Source of the DNA: Ceriagrion tenellum
Taxonomy: Eukaryota; Arthropoda; Insecta; Odonata; Coenagrionidae
Direction: 5' to 3'
DNA: 64,000 nt
Assembly (NCBI GenBank): GCA_963169105.1
Contig: OY720637.1
Span: 56,938,964 to 57,002,963 of the forward strand
The translations under genes were made by a program, and so were the position numbers. The notes under the pieces are model-generated. The model saw only the letters and a program-made list of their open reading frames with translations. It did not search any database and had not been told where the DNA came from. Shown here piece after piece: positions 20,829 to 28,739 of this stretch (the stretch's first letter is position 1; each line of letters begins with the position of its first letter).

Positions 20829-20835
20829 TATAAAT
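20829..20835 (+). promoter_or_regulatory. Candidate core promoter (TATAAAT) in CpG-rich context
   Basis: TATAAAT (20829-20835, in GGTATAAATGGCG) follows about 120 bases of CpG-rich DNA. That DNA holds a CRE-like GGTGACGTCG and an E2F-like GGCGGGAAAC. Downstream is a GT-rich, then GAG-rich leader. No good arthropod initiator (TCAGT) is seen at +1, and the first sizeable frames start in low-complexity DNA. A plausible but unproven promoter for a transcript running to the right. Confidence 0.3.
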
Positions 20836-20959
20836 GGCGAACACTTTAGTCCGATTCGCTTTTTTTGTGTGTGTGTTCACGTGTGTTCGTGTGAGAGCGA
20901 AAGGGAGGCGTAAAAATTAAGGAGAAAAAAAACAAGCGAGAGTTGAAGGGCGCCTGGAG

Positions 20960-21289
20960 GGCGACCTGATTACAATGTGACACCTCTCCTCCTCCGTCTC
21001 ACTCTCCCCTACCCCCTCGTCCCTTGTGTCTCCCTCTATCACTCCACGGGCGCAGCAACCGAGTTGTCTTCTTTTTTCGAGCGCAGCGTTCATTCCAAGC
21101 CACCCCCCCTTGCCCCATTCCCCCCCCCTCCGACCCCGCCCCTTCGTGCATATGACGGTCCGTCCCTCGAATACTGCGGACCCTCGGTGCCCCAGAGCTT
21201 ATACCTGCCCCGTGAAGCAATCCCGACATGCTCCAGTGCCCTGTCTCCTCCCCCACCTCGACCACCCTCTCCCACCGCTTTCTCTCCTG
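20960..21289. other. Pyrimidine-rich low-complexity DNA
   Basis: C-rich tracts (CACCCCCCCTTGCCCC, CCCCCCCCTCCG) open three overlapping frames of 116-136 codons on both strands. These are composition artefacts. Confidence 0.65.
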
Positions 21290-21704
21290 AAAAGAGAACT
21301 CATTTTGTTCTTTCCATACTGTTTTATTTTTTCCGACCATAGTTTCGAGAATTTTGTCATTATATGTTATTATTAAAATCTGGTAAATGACCTCACTTTT
21401 GACGTGCATTCGCCACTGATATCAATAAACTTTTAATGTTCGTTCTTAGTTTACGTCATATACTCAACCTGGCCATTGTGTGTTTATCTCCTACCCCTCC
21501 CCATTGACGTCATTCTCCTTTCAACCAACCTTTTCTTCCCTTCCCTCATTTTTTCCCCACCCTCTCTCCCTCGTCTCCCCCACCCACCTTCAGTTTGGTA
21601 TACATGGACAACTGGAAAGTGATTTTGTATCTTGATAATGACAAAAATTGTTGAAACCATGGTCGGAAAAAATAAAACAGAAAGTACAAAGTGAGTTCTC
21701 TTTT
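21290..21704. mobile_element. Miniature inverted-repeat element with ~72-bp arms
   Basis: The left arm 21290-21364 begins AAAAGAGAACTCATTTTG. The right arm 21635-21704 ends CAAAGTGAGTTCTCTTTT. The arms pair almost throughout, including TTTTATTTTTTCCGACCATA against CATGGTCGGAAAAAATAAAA. The spacer is about 270 bases and pyrimidine-rich. The inner part of each arm carries TGATAATGACAA-AAA-TTGT then GAAACCATGGTCGG, the degraded CTGATGA / intact GAAAC...GTC pattern. The spacer has no coding capacity. No target duplication was found. Confidence 0.8.
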
Positions 21705-22068
21705 CATGTGTCGCTTTTCCACAAAGTAAAACCTGAAACATTAACTCGCTTTCTCTCCCATATGCCCTAACCCTTTCACAAACGCTCTCGCTCCCGTCAG
21801 AGACAAGTACCGTTTCTCCTGCTTCCTAGCAGAAAGGGTGAGAATATTTACGGATTCCACTGATTGGCAGCGTTGTAGATGCTACAATACTTGATATTAA
21901 TGATTATTACCGGCAGTCTGCCGATAAGCGAAAGTTTGCTGCGTTTATTTATTTTTTATTAATGATCACAATCCCGGAAACATCACATAAAAGGCCTTTT
22001 ACATCGGGTGATCATCATTAACAACGGATGAACAACAATATCCATGTCCTGAGATGTGAAAAAACAAC

Positions 22069-22132
22069 TCAGCTGAGACTCGGACCCTCGGATTGGTAAG
22101 CGAGAACTTAACCGTGTCGCCACCTGGGCCAA
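22069..22132 (-). repeat. tRNA-like sequence, probable SINE head
   Basis: The minus strand reads GGCCCAGGTGGCGACACGGT, TAAGTTCTCGCTTACC and AATCCGAGGGTCCGAGTCTC. GTGGCGACACGGTTAAG resembles a serine/leucine-type A box, and GGGTCCGAGTC a B box with one change. There is no full cloverleaf. It is most likely the tRNA-derived head of a SINE. Confidence 0.5.
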
Positions 22133-22165
22133 CGAAGGAGAAATAGGCTTAGTGAATATTTCTCA

Positions 22166-22660
22166 GGTTTCACCATTGAGGTAAATGGAGTGGGCGCCTG
22201 CTTTGGTGGCTAATGCTAAAAGCTGTTTACATGGGCGTGGCCTATCCGACATATTTATTAGCCCCATTTCCTTTAGTCCCTACGGGCTGAATTACTAATT
22301 TTACAACTTAACGATGATTTCCTTCAATAACTTACCAGAAATCAGTATGCTTTTGCCATTTTAATGTGGATTCTCCAAATTTATATATTTTTTATTTACA
22401 TAAATTAATCCTGGTAATCCGTAATCCTGGTAGAAGCAATGGTAAAATCGAGTAGAATCCACAGCGCTAAGTATGTTTCAAGAGTTCCATGCCTTACATT
22501 TCGAAAATATGATGGATATTATTGCTTTACGTCTGCTAATGCGTCCATTCCCTCGAGATATTCTAAGGATTGAAAAGAGAGAGTAGGAATAACCTATATG
22601 GTTGTCAGGTTACAGTTTTATTACGTAATGCCCTCTCCATTTACCTCAGAGGGGTTTCAC
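22166..22660. mobile_element. Terminal-inverted-repeat DNA element with 8-bp target duplication (copy 2)
   Basis: The element is 22174-22652. Left end CATTGAGGTAAATGGAG; right end CTCCATTTACCTCAGAGG, imperfect in the last few bases. Flanking direct repeats GGTTTCAC lie at 22166-22173 and 22653-22660. The ends match those of the element at 10206-11393. At 479 bases with no transposase it is non-autonomous. Two independent insertions with 8-bp duplications support hAT or P membership. Confidence 0.8.
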
Positions 22661-22661
22661 A

Positions 22662-22740
22662 ACGTCATATTGTTGAAAACTGAGGACGTTTCGATGGCTG
22701 CATCTGCCATCGTCATCAGGATAGTGAAAGCCAGAGGGAC
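22662..22740 (-). repeat. Hammerhead-like motif, single arm
   Basis: The minus strand reads CTGATGA, C, GATGGC-AGATGCA-GCCATC, then GAAACGTCC: a six-pair hairpin between the two conserved boxes, then ACGT and C. This is the best stem II of all copies; the extra base before the stem is C here. It directly abuts the right target duplication of the neighbouring inverted-repeat element. Confidence 0.55.
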
Positions 22741-22884
22741 CGAGTATTGTTGTTGACAGATTTCAGCTGTTTTATCTGGTGTGAGACATTTTTATTCAAT
22801 TAATTCGCTGGGAAAACCTTAACTGCATGGGCATACTGCCCTGATAAGCTAAAAGACAACAACCGCATTGATTTTATTATAATG

Positions 22885-23412
22885 TATTCTACCGGTAAAG
22901 GTGCGTTTTGTTGAATGTCAGAGAATCTCCTCCCGGTCTTTTACATATTCAGGGGCCTATCTCACTCTAGTATATCCTCTTTTGCCTCTGCATAAGATCA
23001 ACCCTTCTTCATCCCCACCTATTCTCTTTCTTCCCCTTCCCCGCTTGCCCAACATCCTTCCCTCTATCACACTCTTCAGCACCCCATCACCCTATATTGC
23101 ATCCTTCAGCCATCTACCCTGCCTATCCCGGATTTCATGCAAAAGTTTTCTTTTCTCGCCCACCATCTGAATCATTTCCTCGTTAGTCTTCCTTTCCGTC
23201 CACCTAACCTTCTCCATCCTTCTCCACACCCACATCTCAAATGCCTATAGTATATTCTCGTCCTCCTTTCTCAGGGTCCACGTTTCTGCCTCATACAACG
23301 CTACACCCCTTATCAACCTCTTCACCAGCCTCTTCTTCACATCCTTACCCATTGTCCCCGTCATTAACTCTCTTCTATTACTAAACGCCTCCTAAGCTAG
23401 CGCTATTCTGTT
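22885..23412 (-). mobile_element. Family B non-LTR retrotransposon, 3' fragment (copy 3)
   Basis: The same minus-strand RT C-terminal block as 14360-15125 and 15240-16475, from the 3' end (AACAAAACGCACCTTTACCG on the minus strand) to the LAKEAF..R region near 23412. Several frameshifts. The tail is TACATTATAATAAAATC. Confidence 0.85.
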
Positions 23413-23521
23413 GGTTCTTAATTATTGCATGCTTAAGTTTTTATCTTCGAATCTTCGGATCTTCATCTAGTCCAGCTTCGAAGAGATTACAAGCTTAAGT
23501 TGATGCTTAGATTTTCAGTAC

Positions 23522-23534
23522 GGGGGGGGGGGGG
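23522..23534 (+). repeat. G13 homopolymer
   Basis: Thirteen consecutive G residues in otherwise AT-rich DNA. Confidence 0.95.
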
Positions 23535-23834
23535 ACATAGGGGAACAAAAGTAATGAGATTTTGTGGGACAAAGACTTGAAGTTGCTGTTATCTAGCCTG
23601 AAAAACTAGCATTTTAGCCGTAGATACGGTGAAAGCATAACGTGATGTCTTGAAAACGCGAAAATGTATGGTTTTTTTGTTTAGTCTTTGGAAATCCTCA
23701 AGGTTGAAAATATTCAAATCAACTCTAACCTCAAAATGTATAATTTTGTCGGTTGCTGTCTTCTGGCTTAGCAGGGCAGTATAGGCATCGACTATCTCAA
23801 AAAATCAGATCAGGAGAGTAATTTTTATTTCTTA

Positions 23835-24095
23835 TTATATATCTAAAACTGGTGGAAAATGGAAAAATGTTAGAATGATACATTGCCGATCTGATGGATG
23901 CAAAAATTACTTCTTTCCCCGCTACACAAATAAGTATTAGAACAAAATCGAGGCACTCCGTTTACGTACAAATCACTGTCTTCTATTCTTCTCCCTGTTC
24001 CGTTACCCCATACTATCCCTTTTTCATGACTCGTGTCACAACATCCCACCCCACGCGGCGTGTAACAGGGAAGTGTATAGATGTAGATAGGGTGA
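23835..24095 (+). mobile_element. Family D CR1/L2-like fragment (copy 4)
   Basis: IHCRSDGCKNYFFPRYTNKY-stop on the plus strand parallels IHCRTDRYKNSFFPRKLIDY of the copy at 7933. The DNA upstream (TTATTATATATCTAAAACTG) also aligns with that copy. The 3' end is GTGTATAGATGTAGATAGGG, the GTAGAT-type family tail. Very diverged; only the last codons and the UTR remain. Confidence 0.6.
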
Positions 24096-24448
24096 TTTTT
24101 TGGATATAAATGGAAGTACTGCCTTCACCTGATTGTATTTTTTTATTTTTGGGAGGTTACCAACAGCTGAGTTTCATATGTATGGAGGCCTCTTACGGTA
24201 GTTCTTAGCCTACTACGCATGTTATAATCAACTGCGAATTATCATAAGCCAAAAGATTTATCTAGTCCAACCAACTAACCAATAATCTAATTCATCAAAA
24301 ATGAATAAATATATTCGTTTTCATAACTTAATTCATTTTGCATTTGAATGAAATACATCGATTTATTAAAGCGTGGAAAAATAATATTTCACTTGATTCA
24401 TTCAGTATAGCCGTATTTTTAACTTGGCTACGTCTTCTCTCCCTTACG

Positions 24449-24625
24449 TTTATTTTTGTATTCACTCGTTCACAATGAATCTGCGGTCGCTCGTCAAGAA
24501 ATGGCCAGGTTTACTTAAAATATGTTTACTATCGATTTATGCAGTACTTTGTACGTATATTAAATGTGATTCTTCAGTTATAAAAAAATTAGTACAAGTA
24601 TTTCGTTGTTTACCTCACAACGTAT
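24449..24625 (+). repeat. Dispersed repeat G, copy 1, with short conserved frame
   Basis: Aligns to 28347-28508 from TTATTTTTGTATTC through the CTCGTTCA-AATGAAT block and on to GTACTTTG and ACTTGTATTTC. An ATG at 24475 opens 51 codons starting MNLRSLVKKWPGLLK and ending before a stop near 24630. In the other copy the same ATG gives MNVRSVVQKRRGSL then stop. I do not recognise the peptide. It may be the 5' end of an unidentified element's frame or coincidental conservation of DNA. Confidence 0.6.
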
Positions 24626-25590
24626 CGTGAAAACGGACACGATTTTTTAACGAGCAGTACCTCGCTAAGCATGAGGCGAATTGGTCCAAATTTGAACCCA
24701 GAGACATATAGTCCTATAAAATAGTTTTAACTATGGTTTCATGAATTTCTTGAATGAATTGATATGACTAAGCAAATGCCTTAAGAAAATGCTAATTTTA
24801 CAAATGGAGATAGGGTGGAGTTGAAGGTCATAACCGCAAAGGATCCAGTTTAACTAGTCTTTCGGGGTGCTCCCCATTCAGTTTCCCATAATTTTAACTT
24901 GTAAATCTATTGTTACTCATAAGACGGGCTTGAATACATATAGAGGTCCGGCCGTCTGCTCTACTGATGCGGTTCGTGCCTTACTATTTTCGACACACTC
25001 TTTCTTCTGCATTCTATCCACATTATCTATTCACTTTCTTCCCTTTCCTCCCTCACTCATCATGGCCTTCAAGTTCTACCACCCCGTATTCCCTGCTCCA
25101 ACTACTTTTTGTACCTTCTCCTCATTTCTTTCTGCCACTTCTTTTTCTCACCTGTCGCGCACAAAACTTCTCCGTTTGTCCTCCTTAGCGTGCAGCGCTA
25201 TTCCTTCATCATTCTTTACACCCAAACTCCTTAATCGAGGGAATTTTGACCCAAGTCTTCAGAATGGTGCTGTAAGGAAGGATTAATTAAAACTTCGGAG
25301 TATACATTTTGAGGATATGGCTCCGGATCATTATTGCGCTTAGGAAATATACGGAACCTTAATTGACAGCTGGAAAAGTGTAGTTGAAGTTGAACGGAAG
25401 AAGTTATCCGCAGTAAGAGAAATACTCATTCGGAAAGTTTATATAGGATTTGGGAATTCGGGGAGATACTGACAAATTTTGAGGACTTAGTGAAGGGAAT
25501 CGAATGAGCCAGACGATATTGGGTGGCGGAAATCGTGAGAGACATTGGGATATTGACAGATACGATGAAGCATGAATGTTAAGTTTGCAG
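24626..25590. other. Gene-free stretch
   Basis: 24940-25290 is pyrimidine-rich and opens a 139-codon Ser/Phe/Leu-rich frame without a domain. The rest is AT-rich. Nothing recognised. Confidence 0.4.
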
Positions 25591-25595
25591 TAGAG

Positions 25596-25733
25596 TGGTC
25601 GTGTCAGGCGAAACTTTGTGGAACTTGCTTTACATTGTGAAATGAAAGCCATAACTTAGTAACTCTACGTAAACTTGATATGGAATAACTAAGCTTTGTG
25701 GAATTACTAAGTTACAGCTCTCATTTCACAATT
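25596..25733. repeat. Fold-back element, family E
   Basis: Starts GTGTCAGGCGAAACTTTGTG and GAACTTGC. The left arm 25633-25677 (ATTGTGAAATGAAAGCCATA, ACTTAGTAACTC) pairs with the right arm 25691-25733 (AAGCTTTGTGGAATTACTAA, GCTCTCATTTCACAAT). The loop is about 13 bases. The family E terminus also occurs at 19797, 47091 and, in variant form, 3389, 17325, 28206 and 35510. Confidence 0.8.
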
Positions 25734-26860
25734 ATTGCAGTAGAAGATAATGCGTAAAATTTCCCGTTTGGAGGGAAGATTTGAGTGAGTGACTACGGAA
25801 CCTTAAAGAGCTAAAGAGAGAGCGAGATGGTGTCCCACCAGTTTTATTATCCGCCTCTTCACTCCCATCATAGTTAAATGTTAAATAACATGTGTGTATG
25901 CGTCACACAACATTCATTAAATTGGCAGGCAGAAATTTGCCTTGAAATGGAATTGAAGTGTATTCTACGAGGGCAAATAAAAAGTCCAATTACTCCATAT
26001 CACATATGGTGTTTTATTGTGGGCGTGGCAGGCTGATGGATTTTCTGGGAGGACTTATATGGAAGTATCAGGCGGACTCATGCAGCACCGAGAATCCCAT
26101 GTTGGTCATTTGCTTACTTAATGCAGATTTTAAAATGGTTTGATGTAGAGCCGATATTGTTTTCATTATGAAAATCATTATTTCTTCGAATTGGATAATT
26201 TTCAGCGCTCATTGAACTTAATATACTCATAAAATTAAAAATGTTATTACTTCAGTGAGACATTGTGCGACTCCATTGTCGCTTGAAAAATATTGGGAGG
26301 AGTAATGAATAAGATAAAGTACCTTGGAAAAACAAGAATGCAAATGGGGACAATAACTAAAGACATCCAGGTGAAGACATATAGGAATGAAAATTTCAGC
26401 TGATAGGAGATTGAGGTGGAGAACAAAACTATCAACGGAATAATGACTGCTGACAGTATGCATCAGCATTCTCCATGGTTCTCTTCCGAGTATGTGTACG
26501 AGCACTGACAACCGTTTCGCCAGCACTCTCTCAGGACTCTTGAGCTTGACGACACGAGTCAGCCTAAAAAACTGTTGCTAGTTCAAGTCAATAATACAGA
26601 GCCATGCACATCATCTTCTCGAAAATCTGTGAGCCATCTGCTGTTGATATTTTTTTGCAATGACTAATGCTGCTTGAGGCGTGTAATTTGCGTTTTTTCA
26701 CAGTTGAAGATTGAATTTATTCCAGAATATTTTGCACGGTCTCATTATCGTTTAATAGACTTAAAAAACCTTGAAAATCTATATGCACAAGGTGGTATAA
26801 TTATTTATAAAAAAATTGTAAAATTTAAGCATTCTGAAACTGTACGGCATGGTTAACTGG
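25734..26860. other. Gene-free stretch, nothing recognised
   Basis: Two overlapping minus-strand frames (99 and 62 codons, about 26227-26526) lack a recognisable domain. Confidence 0.4.
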
Positions 26861-26866
26861 TAATTT

Positions 26867-27278
26867 TCATTGTTCTAAAAACTCAAGAGAATGAGCAAGA
26901 TAAAATTTGTGACTGCCACTATTTATTTATACTTTTTGACCAGTTTCGGCTGTCAAGCCATCATCAGGTACAAAATCTCTGGTGTTAGTCCTTTATATAT
27001 ATTACTGAGGATCATGGGAAACACTCCGTTCGGGGAGGGGGCAAGTGATCGGTGGGGATGGGTGAACACTTGTTGGTGGAACAAGTTGAAGTGAGCTGTG
27101 GGATGAATCATATGGTACAAAGAAAAATTTGAAGGTTGTGGGAGGATGTTCAGGTGGAGAGGTAGGATAATGTGTAACAGATGGGATGGGTTAGGAAAGT
27201 CACAAATTTTATCTAGCTCATTATGACGTCCTGCCACCAAGTGAAAGCTTCCCTTGTCATTGTAAAAACTCAAGAGAA
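26867..27278. mobile_element. Inverted-repeat element with flanking direct repeat and hammerhead-like motif
   Basis: A direct repeat TCATTGT(TCT)AAAAACTC followed by AAGAGAAT occurs at about 26867-26890 and 27255-27278. Inside, AATGAGCAAGATAAAATTTG at 26889-26914 is inverted at 27198-27222 (ACAAATTTTATCTAGCTCATT). On the minus strand of 26940-26975 the sequence is CCTGATGATGGCTTGACAGC then CGAAACTGGTC: a perfect CTGATGA box, GGCT-TGAC-AGCC stem, GAAAC and GTC. The remaining interior has no coding capacity. Confidence 0.6.
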
Positions 27279-28200
27279 TCGGGAAAGGTAATTCATTATT
27301 ACACATCAATTATTCCATAGTTTACCGCCGTATTTTGGTACTTGTTTCTATTCATTCCATCTATCTTCTTTCACTAATGAGGATAAATAATGCAGGGAAT
27401 TTTGTGTGTTTGACGCCAAATGGAGTGACTCTCTCGTTTCGCGCTGAGAATTGTCGAGTTTCTTTTTCTGTTTTTGAGGTTTAAATGAAAGCAGGAATAA
27501 ATAAGAAGCCGCCCCTTGTTGATTCCATGTGATGTGATTATTTTGTTCCCCGTTGGCGCCGCTGGCAATTTAAAGGGCCACGTTCCCGTGGAAATCCTAA
27601 CTTAATTAAGTTTTTTCTAAATCTATTTCGTTAATAAATTTCCACCTGTGCGGGAAACAAAAACATGGGAGTCTGTGGTTTTGCTCGAAATGGAGTGAAC
27701 TTAACCCATTTTTTTTCCTGCCCGGCCGGCGAAGTTCTCTGAAACAAGCGCTTGAAAGCGAAAAGGCGGTGGGCCGGCTCAATTTTCTACCTCAGTCCCA
27801 CCTTTCCTCTCTCTGTCCGCGGCGTGTCGGGAGTGTCAGGCGAAAATGAGTCCGAGATTAGACCGATGCGAGCAAGTTTATCTAGTCGCGAGCCAGTCGA
27901 TCGATGTTGGAATTGATCCTCTTTGGATGGGGACGGTACGTGGTCGTTCCTCTGTTTGGGAGAAATTGATGGAAGTAATTCAGAATTTAATTGATAGATG
28001 AACGTAAAATTAATCTTGCTCTAAAGTACCAGACAGAGAATGTATTTTTTCATTAAAATACCATAAAATTTAATATTTGTAAAATAGAGGAATCAACCTT
28101 AGTTCTTGAGGAATTATGTGATGTAATTCAACGATGCTGTCAAAAATGCAGTTGATTTAATTGGAAGAGTAATGTTCGTGTTTCAGTGATAAACTTGACA
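27279..28200. other. Gene-free stretch with a GC-richer patch
   Basis: From about 27715 to 27930 the DNA is CpG-rich (CCCGGCCGGCG, CCGCGGCGTGTCGG). No frame, splice signals or initiator that I can support. Confidence 0.4.
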
Positions 28201-28309
28201 ACATCAGGCGTCACTTCGTTAAAGAATCTAATATTGACCGGCATGCATTGTACGCACAATACATTGTACTCTTCTTCATTTATTTTGGATGTATTGGAGT
28301 GAATGAGAT

Positions 28310-28350
28310 AAAGTACCGTTTATCCTGATTGATTGGATAAACGGTACTTT
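28310..28350. repeat. Perfect 16-bp hairpin
   Basis: AAAGTACCGTTTATCC (28310-28325) and its exact complement (28335-28350) are separated by 9 bases. A family E-like terminus (CATCAGGCGTCACTTCGTTA) lies about 100 bases upstream at 28206. The hairpin abuts repeat G copy 2, so it may be the end of that element. Confidence 0.85.
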
Positions 28351-28508
28351 ATTTTTGTATTCTCTCGTTCATAATGAATGTGAGGTCAGTCGTTCAGAAA
28401 AGGCGAGGTTCGCTTTGAATATGTCTAATCTCTAATGTCGTACTTTGGAGGCATCTTGAATATGATTCGTTAGTTTTAAGAGCTTGAGTACTTGTATTTC
28501 AATGTTTG
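28347..28508 (+). repeat. Dispersed repeat G, copy 2
   Basis: Counterpart of 24449-24625. The ATG at 28374 is in the same place but the frame stops after 14 codons (MNVRSVVQKRRGSL). DNA similarity continues past the stop, so common descent is of the DNA, with the frame degraded here. Confidence 0.6.
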
Positions 28509-28668
28509 CTGCAAAGTGTAGTGTGGGCCGGCTCAATTTTACTGGCAATTGTGGGCCTGTAGTTACATTTTCCCAAATCTATCGAGTCGCAAAGAAATAA
28601 CAGAAGATTTAATTTGTAATTTTCTTCTCGTAAATGGGTGATTTGAGTATACGGACAAATTCAAGTAC

Positions 28669-28737
28669 AGCCGGCCGAGGTGATTGTCTATAGGCTTTCC
28701 AATCTGATGACCTAAGGTTCGAATCCCGCCTCGGGAA
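28669..28737 (+). repeat. tRNA-like sequence with perfect B box
   Basis: GGTTCGAATCC at 28716-28726 is an exact polymerase III B box. Upstream GGCCGAGGTGATTGTC occupies the A-box position, weakly matching. CCGAGG near the start can pair with CCTCGG near the end, giving an acceptor-like stem. The T stem does not pair properly. Probably a SINE head or decayed tRNA. Confidence 0.5.
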
Positions 28738-28739
28738 TT

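Noticed and set aside
20977..21409. 121- and 116-codon plus and 136-codon minus frames
   Set aside because: C-rich composition artefacts; the minus frame also runs into the arm of the inverted-repeat element at 21290.
24867..25286. 139-codon plus frame
   Set aside because: Pyrimidine-rich, Ser/Phe/Leu-rich; I looked for an antisense RT C-terminus here and could not find the conserved motifs.
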